Shown: positions 35,465 to 42,949 of the stretch, piece by piece
Position numbering within the stretch: position 1 is the first letter of the stretch
How the letters are laid out: every line of letters starts with the position of its first letter
From: JBBEAM01 sp942491105
Lineage (GTDB): Bacteria > Pseudomonadota > Alphaproteobacteria > Kiloniellales > DSM-21159
DNA: 64,000 nt
Direction of reading: 5' to 3'
Assembly: GCA_942491105.1 (NCBI GenBank)
Contig: CALNZX010000001.1
Coordinates: forward strand, 867,355 to 931,354
Program-made: the position numbers and the translations under genes
The notes under the pieces: generated by a model
Database searches by the model: none
What the model was told of the DNA's origin: nothing
What the model saw: the letters and a program-made list of their open reading frames with translations, nothing else

Positions 35465-35491
35465 TTAATCATCGCGAGCTTAAATGGTTAA
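35465..35491. promoter_or_regulatory. TTAA-rich element upstream of ctrA
   Basis: Three TTAA cores occur at 35465-35468, 35480-35483 and 35488-35491, just 36-62 bases before the ctrA start. CtrA half-sites are TTAA, and Caulobacter ctrA is autoregulated; however the spacings here are N11 and N4, not the N7 of a full site. No GANTC methylation site was seen in 35361-35526. Confidence 0.35.
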
Positions 35492-35526
35492 CGAGAAAGA
35501 CTTCATGAATTTTGCAAGGTAGTCCC

Positions 35527-36246
35527 ATGCGAGTGCTGCTAGTCGAGGATGACACAACCACTGCGAAGAGCATCGAGATGATGCTTCGTTCGGATGGCTA
35601 TGTCTGCGATACAACGGACATGGGCGAAGACGGGCTCGAGATCGGCAAGCTCTACGATTACGACATCATCATTCTCGATCTGATGCTGCCGGATATCGAC
35701 GGCTATGAAGTTCTGCGCCGCCTGCGCGCCGCCAACGTCAAAACGCCGATTCTGATCCTCTCTGGATTGACCAGTCTCGACGAAAAGATCAAGGGCCTCG
35801 GGTTCGGCGCCGACGATTACCTGACGAAACCCTTCGACAAGCGCGAGCTGGTGGCCCGTCTGCAGGCCATCGTCCGCCGCTCCAAGGGGCATTCCGAGTC
35901 GGTTATCCGCACCGGCAAGCTGGCGGTCAATCTCGATGCGCGGACTGTCGAAGCGGAGGGAAAACCGATCCATCTGACAGGCAAGGAATACGGCATTCTC
36001 GAGCTGCTATCCCTGCGCAAGGGCACGACCCTGACCAAGGAGATGTTCCTCAATCATCTCTATGGCGGCATCGACGAGCCAGAGCTGAAGATCATCGATG
36101 TCTTCGTCTGCAAGCTGCGCAAGAAACTGTCCACGGCAACCGACGGCGATAACTACATCGAAACGGTCTGGGGCCGCGGCTACGTCCTGCGCGACCCTGT
36201 CCCCACCGCGGACGAAGCGCTACCGGCGCGCGCCGCCAGCGGCTGA
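35527..36246 (+). CDS. ctrA: cell cycle response regulator CtrA
   Basis: A 239-residue OmpR-type regulator. The receiver starts MRVLLVEDDTTTAKSIEMML and has the phospho-acceptor Asp51 (IIILDLMLPD), as in Caulobacter CtrA. The winged helix is nearly invariant in the family: LTGKEYGILELLSLRKGTTL, TKEMFLNHLYGG and DEPELKIIDVFVCKLRKKL. CtrA silences the replication origin in Caulobacter and drives flagellar, pilus and division genes; in other orders it is mainly a motility/late-cycle regulator. ATG 35527 is chosen because the family begins MRVLL. The C-terminal tail ends in an Ala-rich stretch rather than the usual proteolysis tag residues, though it does end ARAASG. Confidence 0.97.
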   Translation: MRVLLVEDDTTTAKSIEMMLRSDGYVCDTTDMGEDGLEIGKLYDYDIIILDLMLPDIDGYEVLRRLRAANVKTPILILSGLTSLDEKIKGLGFGADDYLTKPFDKRELVARLQAIVRRSKGHSESVIRTGKLAVNLDARTVEAEGKPIHLTGKEYGILELLSLRKGTTLTKEMFLNHLYGGIDEPELKIIDVFVCKLRKKLSTATDGDNYIETVWGRGYVLRDPVPTADEALPARAASG

Positions 36247-36271
36247 CGCGAAGACCTGCTGAGACCGACCG

Positions 36272-36310
36272 GAAAACGGCGGCGCGGAGTACGCGCCGCC
36301 GTTTTCTTTT
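36272..36310 (+). terminator. rho-independent terminator of ctrA
   Basis: A perfect 15-bp stem, GAAAACGGCGGCGCG (36272-36286) with CGCGCCGCCGTTTTC (36292-36306), 5-base loop, followed by TTTT. Confidence 0.93.
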
Positions 36311-36331
36311 CACCGCCGCCGCGAATACTGT

Positions 36332-36347
36332 AAGAATGCTTCTCATT
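36332..36347. promoter_or_regulatory. Fur-box-like site upstream of the iron permease gene
   Basis: AAGAATGCTTCTCATT reads on the other strand AATGAGAAGCATTCTT, close to the Fur-type AATGAGAAT-ATTCTCATT dyad. It lies about 70 bases before the permease gene, and a second such site precedes the matching binding-protein gene. Confidence 0.5.
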
Positions 36348-36413
36348 GTCAGCGCTGCTTAGCCGAACCCCGGAGCCCGCGGGCGCGGCCCGGCGACTTG
36401 AGGACAGCCGTAC

Positions 36414-38132
36414 GTGAGCGATACCACCGAAAGCCTTCATACCTCCGCCCCCTTTGGGCGCTTGACGGTACAGAGCGCGAAACTCATTCCTCTCTGGCCC
36501 CGCGGGCCGCTCGGCTGGGGCGCGATCGTTATTGCGCTGATCCTCTCCGCCCCGATCGCCGCCGTTCTGATGAGCCTGCTTTCAGAAAGCGACGGCGCCT
36601 GGGAGCATCTGGCCAATAGCGTCCTGCCCAGATACATCGCCAACTCGCTTTGGCTTTGCCTGGGTGTCGGCGCCGGCGTTCTGATCGGTGGCGTGTCCAG
36701 TGCCTGGCTGGTGACCATGTGCCGCTTTCCGCTGCGCAAGGTCTTCGAGTGGGCGCTGATCCTGCCCTTGGCGGTTCCCGCCTACGTCATGGCCTACGCC
36801 TATACCGACCTCCTCGCCCACCATGGGCCCGTGCAGTCACTGCTACGCGATATCACGGGATGGGGCCCGCGGGATTACTGGTTCCCGAACCTCCGCTCCC
36901 TGGAAGGGGCCATGCTGATGTTCAGCTTGGTCCTCTACCCCTACGTCTATTTGCTCAGCCGCGCGGCCTTTCTCGAACAGTCCGTGTGCGTGCTCGAGGT
37001 GAGCCGGACCCTGGGGCAGAACGCCTGGGGCGCCTTCTGGCGCGTCGCCCTGCCCTTAGCCCGGCCCGCGATCATCACCGGTACGGCGCTGGCGCTGATG
37101 GAAACGCTCGCGGATTTCGGCACGGTCGCGCACTTTGGCGTGCCAACCTTCACCACCGGCATCTATCGCGCCTGGTTTTCCATGGGGGACCGCATTGCCG
37201 CGGCGCAGCTTGCCTCGGTGCTGCTTGCGTTCGTTCTGATCCTGTTGGTTGTCGAGCAGCTACAGCGCGGCCGCTCCCGATTTCACCAGACCAGCAGCAA
37301 ATACCAGAAGCTGCCGCGTATCCGCCTGGTAGGGGTGCGCGCCGCGCTGGCTGTGGCGGTCTGCGGCGTGCCGCTGGTTTTCGGCTTTTTGCTGCCGGTG
37401 GCGATTCTGCTGCAGATGATGTTTTCCCAGGGCGGCAACATCTTCGGCGCGCGCTATGTCACGCTCACTCTAAATTCGATCACCTTGGCCGGCGTTACCG
37501 CCGCCGCGGCCGTGATGATTGCCCTGCTGCTCGCCTATGCCGCGCGGCTCGGCCCCAATCGTGCCACCCTTACCGCCAACCGCATTGCCGCCATGGGCTA
37601 TGCCCTGCCCGGCTCGATCATCGCGGTGGGTATCCTGATCCCCTTGGCAAGGTTCGACAACGCCATCGACGCCTGGGCGGAACGCAGCCTTGGCATCGAC
37701 CTTGGGCTGCTGTTCACGGGCTCCATTTTTGCCCTGGTATTCGCCTACCTGGTTCGTTTCATGGCGATTTCCCTCAAGACCGTCGAGGCAAGCCTCGGCA
37801 AGGTGACACCGAACATGGACGATGCCGCGCGCACGCTGGGGTCCGGCGGGCTGCGCACCCTGCTTCAGGTCCATGCGCCGATCATGCGCGGCAGCTTGCT
37901 GACCGCGGGGTTGATCGTTTTCGTCGATGTGATGAAGGAGCTGCCGGCGACGCTGATCATGCGTCCCTTCAACTTCGATACCCTGGCGATTCAAGCCTAT
38001 CGCTTCGCAAGTGACGAGCGGCTGACCGAGGCGGCGGCGCCGGCCTTGATGATCGTCGCGGCCGGCCTCTTGCCAGTGCTGCTGCTATCCCGCTCTATTC
38101 GGCGTTCGCGGCCAGGCCAGGCCGCCATCTAG
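36414..38132 (+). CDS. iron(III) ABC transporter permease (FbpB-type, fused two-domain)
   Basis: A 572-residue inner-membrane protein with two fused permease halves, each with about six hydrophobic segments. The EAA loops are VSRTLGQNAWGAFWRVALPLA in the first half and DAARTLGSGGLRTLLQVHAP in the second. This duplicated layout is typical of ferric iron (FbpB/SfuB) and thiamine importers. The binding protein is encoded convergently just downstream; no ATPase gene is nearby, so the ATPase must be elsewhere. Fur-like sites on both sides support an iron role. Confidence 0.9.
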   Translation: MSDTTESLHTSAPFGRLTVQSAKLIPLWPRGPLGWGAIVIALILSAPIAAVLMSLLSESDGAWEHLANSVLPRYIANSLWLCLGVGAGVLIGGVSSAWLVTMCRFPLRKVFEWALILPLAVPAYVMAYAYTDLLAHHGPVQSLLRDITGWGPRDYWFPNLRSLEGAMLMFSLVLYPYVYLLSRAAFLEQSVCVLEVSRTLGQNAWGAFWRVALPLARPAIITGTALALMETLADFGTVAHFGVPTFTTGIYRAWFSMGDRIAAAQLASVLLAFVLILLVVEQLQRGRSRFHQTSSKYQKLPRIRLVGVRAALAVAVCGVPLVFGFLLPVAILLQMMFSQGGNIFGARYVTLTLNSITLAGVTAAAAVMIALLLAYAARLGPNRATLTANRIAAMGYALPGSIIAVGILIPLARFDNAIDAWAERSLGIDLGLLFTGSIFALVFAYLVRFMAISLKTVEASLGKVTPNMDDAARTLGSGGLRTLLQVHAPIMRGSLLTAGLIVFVDVMKELPATLIMRPFNFDTLAIQAYRFASDERLTEAAAPALMIVAAGLLPVLLLSRSIRRSRPGQAAI

Positions 38133-38143
38133 CAGCAGATACG

Positions 38144-38182
38144 CCGAGGCCCCGCTTGCGAAAAACGGGGCCTCGGGTTTTT
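38144..38182 (+). terminator. rho-independent terminator of the iron permease gene
   Basis: CCGAGGCCCCG (38144-38154) pairs with CGGGGCCTCGG (38166-38176), followed by GTTTTTAAAA. It separates the converging permease and binding-protein genes. Confidence 0.88.
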
Positions 38183-38206
38183 AAAACGGTCTTGAAAGGT
38201 AGGCGG

Positions 38207-39250
38207 TTACTGGTAGCCGACCTCATCGTAGATCTGCTGCGCCAGGGCCTGATTCTTGCCAAGGATCGTCAGATTGATCTCGTCGGACTTGAAATCGCCC
38301 AGGCTGGCAATGCTCTCAGGCAGCTTGGTGCCTTCGACGACAGGATATTCGTCATTGCCGCCAGAGAAGTATTCCTGCGCCTGTGCGCTGACCAGGTACT
38401 CCAGGAATTTCACGGCGTTCTCGCGGTTCGGCGCGTTTTTCAGGACACCGCCGCCCGAGATGTTGACATGGGTTCCGAAGCTATCCTGATTCGGGAAGAT
38501 CACCCCGATCTTGTCGGTATGCGCGCTAAGATCCTTCACCTCGCTGCGCAGTGCCCGGGCGAAGTAGTAGGTATTGGCAACCGCGATGGCGCATTGGCCC
38601 GACGCGATGCCGCGCAGCTGGTCGGTATCGCCACCTTCGGGATCGCGCGCCCGATTGGCCCAAAGGCCCGCCGCCCACTGCTTGGCGCCATCTTCGCCCA
38701 GGTGATCAATCATCGCGGCCATCAGCGACAGCATGTAAATGTTGCTGCTGGTGCGGGTGCAAACCATGCCTTCCCACTTCGGATCGGCAAGATCCTGATA
38801 GCTCGCGATCTCGCTCGGGTCGACACGCTCCTTGTCATAGAAGATCACGCGGGCGCGCTCGGAAAAGCCGAACCACAGGCCATCGGGATGGCGCAGATGA
38901 GCGGGAATGCTGTTCTCGAGGACTTCCGACTCAACGGGCTGAAACAGTCCTTCTTCCTCGGCGACCCAAAGACGCCCGGCGTCGGTGGTCAGGAAGATGT
39001 CAGCGGGGCTGTTCGCGCCCTCGCTCTTGATTCGCTCGATCAGGACCGAACCGCTGTCCTCGATGCGATTGACGCGGATGCCCGTGGCCTCCTCGAAATC
39101 GCTATAGAGCCTTTCGTCGGTGTCGTAATGCCGCGAGGAATAGAGATTTACCTCCCCATCCGCGAGGGCCGGCTGGACGGCAAAGGCGGTACCGGCGATA
39201 GCGGCGGCGGCAAGCGCCAGGACGCGGCGTCGCGCTACTGTATTCAACAT
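38207..39250 (-). CDS. iron(III) ABC transporter substrate-binding protein (FutA/FbpA-like)
   Basis: A 347-residue periplasmic binding protein. ATG 39250 has AAGGAG upstream and opens a signal peptide (RRRVLALAAAAIAGTAFA, cleavage after PALA). The mature start GEVNLYSSRHYDTDERLYSD matches the FutA1/FbpA class, whose tyrosines (here in SSRHY and later AVANTYYFARAL) bind ferric ion directly. The upstream extension of the frame to 39607 overlaps chpT and is not coding. Works with the fused permease encoded opposite. Confidence 0.93.
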   Translation of the reverse strand: MLNTVARRRVLALAAAAIAGTAFAVQPALADGEVNLYSSRHYDTDERLYSDFEEATGIRVNRIEDSGSVLIERIKSEGANSPADIFLTTDAGRLWVAEEEGLFQPVESEVLENSIPAHLRHPDGLWFGFSERARVIFYDKERVDPSEIASYQDLADPKWEGMVCTRTSSNIYMLSLMAAMIDHLGEDGAKQWAAGLWANRARDPEGGDTDQLRGIASGQCAIAVANTYYFARALRSEVKDLSAHTDKIGVIFPNQDSFGTHVNISGGGVLKNAPNRENAVKFLEYLVSAQAQEYFSGGNDEYPVVEGTKLPESIASLGDFKSDEINLTILGKNQALAQQIYDEVGYQ

Positions 39251-39323
39251 CGTGCTCCTTCCACGGCGCAAAAGCACTGCGCCGAATGAAATTAAGAATT
39301 GATCGCAATTACGCCGCTGAGTG

Positions 39324-39345
39324 TTATTGCAAATCATTCTCATAG
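39324..39345. promoter_or_regulatory. Fur box upstream of the iron-binding protein gene
   Basis: TTATTGCAAATCATTCTCATAG, read on the minus strand as ATGAGAATGATTTGCAATAA, matches the Fur consensus core TGATAATGATT closely. It lies 75-95 bases upstream of the start on the promoter side, as expected for iron repression. Confidence 0.65.
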
Positions 39346-39386
39346 TCAAGACGGCTGTCGGCACTGGAAAGACTGCGCGGGGAGTC

Positions 39387-40028
39387 CTATTTCGCCTGCG
39401 GTAGGCGCGCTTCCAGGGCCACGTAGTCGGGATTCTCCCGAACGCGCAGTCCGCCGCCCAACTGCTTTGCGAGCAGCGCGGTGTAGCGCGCCTGAACGTT
39501 GCGCGGCGTGAGCTCGTTGGAGTTATCGCTGTCGATCGCGTGACGCGTTTCTTCGCGCAGCTGGGCGCCGGCGCCCCTCGCCGCCACGAAAAGTACGCTG
39601 TCTCCATCTTCTTCGCGAAATCCGCTTTCGATCACACCGCTACGTGGCAATGCTTCGGCGGCAAGTCCTATGAGGTTGGCCAGTAGTTTACTGGCACCGA
39701 TCGGCACAGCCGCCGCGGTATCGATGTCCCAGCGCTGTTCTAAACCGCGCAGTTCCAGGACTCCGGACGCCACGGAACGCAGCTCGTCGAAATCGTTGCG
39801 CAGTCCGCCGGCAGCACCGAACGCCAAGCGATAGTATTGCAGGAGCTTCGCCGCCTGATTGGCGCTCGCGGTAGTCAGGGCCAGAGCCTCGTCCTCCATC
39901 GTCATGTCGGCCAGCAGCTCGGCGCCATTGGCCGTGGCGCCCACCGGTCCGACAAGATCGTGGCAAAGCTTGGAAGCCATGAGCTCGGCAAGCTCGATGC
40001 GTGTTAGACTGTCCATGGTGTCATTCAT
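39387..40028 (-). CDS. chpT: histidine phosphotransferase ChpT
   Basis: A 213-residue ChpT-like phosphotransferase (DUF2328/HPTransfase family). The N-terminal helix carries the phospho-accepting His23 in LMASKLCHDLVGPVGATANG, the family signature, followed by ELLADM; the rest is a degenerate HATPase-like fold ending GGGLRVRENPDYVALEARLP. ChpT relays phosphate from CckA to CtrA and CpdR. cckA, ctrA and sciP lie upstream within 9 kb. A downstream gene on this strand is the iron-binding protein, behind its own Fur box. Confidence 0.92.
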   Translation of the reverse strand: MNDTMDSLTRIELAELMASKLCHDLVGPVGATANGAELLADMTMEDEALALTTASANQAAKLLQYYRLAFGAAGGLRNDFDELRSVASGVLELRGLEQRWDIDTAAAVPIGASKLLANLIGLAAEALPRSGVIESGFREEDGDSVLFVAARGAGAQLREETRHAIDSDNSNELTPRNVQARYTALLAKQLGGGLRVRENPDYVALEARLPQAK

Positions 40029-40171
40029 ATTCCTAGTGTGCAGCGATGCATCGCCGAACGAAAGAGATGCCTGTCATTGCTGCGCCCTTTGTCGTTGGAG
40101 CCTTTTTTGATGTCGTTCCTGGCCGGGCCTTGCGGCGCCATGCCGCCTAGAGATGGCCTGTAATAACAGCT

Positions 40172-40351
40172 ATGCATGATGACTATCGACCTGGGATGTT
40201 TGTGAGACATCCGCAACAGCCGGATTGGGGCATCGGGCAGGTGCAATCGGCCATCGGCGAGCGGGTGACTGTCAATTTCGAGAACGCAGGCAAGCTCCTG
40301 ATCATCACCAGCCAGGTTCAGCTTGAAGTGCTGGACGATGGCTCCCGGTAA
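40172..40351 (+). CDS. DUF3553 domain protein
   Basis: A 59-residue protein: MHDDYRPGMFVRHPQQPDWG followed by IGQVQSAIGERVTVNFENAG and KLLIITSQVQLEVLDDGSR. It matches the small DUF3553 family common in alphaproteobacteria, which resembles the C-terminal Tudor-like domain of PcrA/UvrD-type proteins that contacts RNA polymerase. It is divergent from chpT and precedes the formate dehydrogenase genes. Function unknown. Confidence 0.85.
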   Translation: MHDDYRPGMFVRHPQQPDWGIGQVQSAIGERVTVNFENAGKLLIITSQVQLEVLDDGSR

Positions 40352-40416
40352 TGGCAAGACATCGCGCGGCCTAGGCCGCATGGCCTGATAAGCAAGAGCC
40401 GATAAGGACAGCAAGA

Positions 40417-42132
40417 ATGCCTGATGGCAAGACCGATAAGCGCCCCTTCGAACGACAGATTCATCCTGGATCCGGACGCCGCAAGGCCCCTCCTCTGCCT
40501 AAAGGCCGCGCGCTGGACAACGAAGCCCTGGCGCAGGTCCGCGCCCTGCTCGGGGAGCGTCCGCGCCGCCGCGACTTGCTGATCGAGCATCTGCATTTGA
40601 TCCAGGACCGCTACAAGGGTCTCTCTGCGGAGCACATGCAGGCTCTGGCCGAGGAAATGCGCCTGCCGATGGCGGAGGTCTATGAAGTCGCCTCCTTCTA
40701 CGCGCACTTCGACCTGTTGAGCGACGGCGAAGCGCCTGCCGAGATCACCATTCGGGTCTGCGATTCCCTGACCTGTGAGATGCTCGGCGCCCAAGATATT
40801 CTCAAGTCCCTGCCGGAGAAGGTTGCCAAGGGCGTACGTGTCGTGCCCGCCCCCTGCATGGGCCGCTGCGACTGCGCGCCGGTGGCCGAGGTGGGGCATC
40901 GCCACGTCGACCATGCGACGACCGAAATCCTGGCTGAAACCGCGGCCTCTGGCGATCTGCATCCTCGAATCCCCGAGTATACCGATTACGATGCCTATAT
41001 CGCCGGCGGCGGCTACAACCTGCTCAAGGACTGTCTCGCGGGCAAGCACGAGCGCGAGACGCTCTACAAGACCATGGAGGCCGCCAATCTGCGCGGCCTC
41101 GGCGGCGCCGGCTTTCCCGCAGGCCGCAAATGGCGCGCCGTAGCGGAGCAGCCTGCCCCGCGTCTGATGACCATCAACGGCGACGAGGGCGAACCTGGGA
41201 CATTCAAGGATCGCTATTACCTGGAGAGCGATCCCCATCGTTTCCTGGAAGGCACCTTGATCGGCGCCTGGGCGGTCGGCTGCGAGCGTTGCTACATCTA
41301 TATGCGCGACGAGTACCCCGCGGCGATCGAGATCCTCCGCCGGGAGATCGCAAAGCTCGACGAAGCTGGGCTGACCGCGCATTGCCCCCTGGAAATCCGC
41401 CGTGGCGCAGGTGCCTATATCTGCGGCGAGGAATCGGCCATGGTCGAGTCCATAGAGGGCAAGCGCGGCCTGCCGCGCCATCGGCCGCCGTTGATCGCCC
41501 AGGTCGGCGTGTTCGGCCGCCCGACGCTGAACAACAATGTCGAAACGGTCTTCTGGGTCCGCGACATCATCGAACAGGGCGCCGATTTCTACGCCGGCCA
41601 CGGCCGTCATGGTCGCAAGGGACTGCGATCCTTCTCGGTTTCCGGGCGGGTCAAGGAGCCTGGCGTTAAGCTGGCGCCCGCGGGCATTACCATTCGCGAA
41701 CTGATCGACGAGTATTGCGGCGGCATGCAGGAGGGGCACACGCTCAAGGGCTATCTGCCGGGTGGCGCCTCCGGCGGCATTCTGCCCGCTTCGCTCGATT
41801 CCGTGCCGTTGGACTTCGATACCCTGCAGGAGCACGGCTGCTTCATCGGCTCGGCGGCGGTCGTGATCTTTTCCGATCGGGATAATGCCAAGGACGTGGC
41901 GCTCAATTTGATGCGATTCTTCGAGGATGAATCCTGCGGCCAGTGCACGCCCTGCCGCAACGGCACCGAAAAAGCCGTGAAATTGATGCAGCAGACCCGG
42001 TGGGATAAGCCGCTGCTCGAAGAGTTGTCGAAGGTGATGATGGATGCCTCGATCTGCGGCCTCGGCCAGGCGGCGCCCAATCCCATGCTTTCCGTGATGA
42101 AGTACTTTCCCGAGGACGTCGGCACCGCATAA
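40417..42132 (+). CDS. NAD-dependent formate dehydrogenase, fused FdsG-FdsB subunit
   Basis: A 571-residue fusion. Residues about 35-160 are a NuoE/FdsG thioredoxin-like 2Fe-2S domain with Cys115, Cys120 (CDSLTC), Cys147 and Cys151 (CMGRC). The rest is NuoF/FdsB: FMN-binding GLGGAGFPAGRKW, NAD/FMN motif GAYICGEESAMVESIEGKRG and the 4Fe-4S motif ESCGQCTPCRNG. It is the diaphorase part that passes electrons from formate to NAD+. In Rhodobacter and Cupriavidus fdsG and fdsB are separate. AAGGA at 40404-40408 supports the start. The alpha subunit follows after a GST gene. Confidence 0.92.
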   Translation: MPDGKTDKRPFERQIHPGSGRRKAPPLPKGRALDNEALAQVRALLGERPRRRDLLIEHLHLIQDRYKGLSAEHMQALAEEMRLPMAEVYEVASFYAHFDLLSDGEAPAEITIRVCDSLTCEMLGAQDILKSLPEKVAKGVRVVPAPCMGRCDCAPVAEVGHRHVDHATTEILAETAASGDLHPRIPEYTDYDAYIAGGGYNLLKDCLAGKHERETLYKTMEAANLRGLGGAGFPAGRKWRAVAEQPAPRLMTINGDEGEPGTFKDRYYLESDPHRFLEGTLIGAWAVGCERCYIYMRDEYPAAIEILRREIAKLDEAGLTAHCPLEIRRGAGAYICGEESAMVESIEGKRGLPRHRPPLIAQVGVFGRPTLNNNVETVFWVRDIIEQGADFYAGHGRHGRKGLRSFSVSGRVKEPGVKLAPAGITIRELIDEYCGGMQEGHTLKGYLPGGASGGILPASLDSVPLDFDTLQEHGCFIGSAAVVIFSDRDNAKDVALNLMRFFEDESCGQCTPCRNGTEKAVKLMQQTRWDKPLLEELSKVMMDASICGLGQAAPNPMLSVMKYFPEDVGTA

Positions 42133-42226
42133 CCGCGCTTTGTGCGAGGGTGAAGAGGACTCGCTTGCCGCGCGGCGGCCAGCCCATCAGAATGCGCCCC
42201 GATCACGCGGCTGCGGGACGAGGACC

Positions 42227-42832
42227 ATGCTGATTCTTCACGACTATCTTGGCTCGGGCAACGGCTACAAAGCGCGGCTTCTGCTGCATCAACTCGAGAT
42301 CCCTTTCCAGCGGATCGAGCTCGATATCGACAAGGGCGAGACCCGCACGCGGGATTTCCTGGCGAAGAACCCGAATGGCCGAATTCCGGCGCTGGAGCTG
42401 GAAGACGGAACCGTGCTGCCGGAATCCAACGCGATCCTGTTCTACCTGGCCGAAGACACGTCCTTTTTACCCAAGGAACGGCTGCCCCGCGCCCAGGCCC
42501 TGCAATGGATGTTTTTCGAGCAGTACAACCACGAGCCGAGCATCGCGGTGTCGCGATACATCCGCTTGCACCTGCCGCAGGGCCACGCCCGCTTCGGCGA
42601 GCTCCCCAAACTGGCGGAAAAAGGCCGGGATGCGCTGGGCGTCATGGAAACTCACCTGCGGGACAAGGCGTTTTTCGCCGGGGATGCCTATTCCATCGCC
42701 GACATCGCGCTGTATGCCTATACCCATGTCGCCGGAGAGGGTGGATTCGATCTTGCCCCCTACCCGGCGCTGCGTGCCTGGCTGGCGCGGGTCGCCGGAC
42801 AACCGCGCCACATCCCAATCACCCAGGGATGA
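42227..42832 (+). CDS. glutathione S-transferase
   Basis: A 201-residue GST. The thioredoxin-like N-domain reads LHDYLGSGNGYKARLLLHQL with glutathione-site motifs NPNGRIPALEL and LPESNAILFYLAE; the C-domain is helical and has the FFAGDAYSIADIALYAY cap box. ATG 42227 is preferred over an upstream in-frame start because the family begins at this strand. It is inserted between the diaphorase and catalytic subunits of formate dehydrogenase; a link to formaldehyde/formate metabolism (glutathione-dependent) is plausible but unproven. Confidence 0.9.
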   Translation: MLILHDYLGSGNGYKARLLLHQLEIPFQRIELDIDKGETRTRDFLAKNPNGRIPALELEDGTVLPESNAILFYLAEDTSFLPKERLPRAQALQWMFFEQYNHEPSIAVSRYIRLHLPQGHARFGELPKLAEKGRDALGVMETHLRDKAFFAGDAYSIADIALYAYTHVAGEGGFDLAPYPALRAWLARVAGQPRHIPITQG

Positions 42833-42949
42833 GGCATGGCTGGCGTCTGGCAATCAAAGCAGGTCGGTCCGGCGCTAGCCTTCGGCGCGCCCGAGGCTAA
42901 GCTTGCTTCTCACTCCACGCAGTTTTAGCTGCAGAAACGGGATAACACG

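Noticed and set aside
39251..39607. N-terminal extension of the iron-binding protein
   Set aside because: It overlaps chpT, and ATG 39250 with AAGGAG begins a proper signal peptide.
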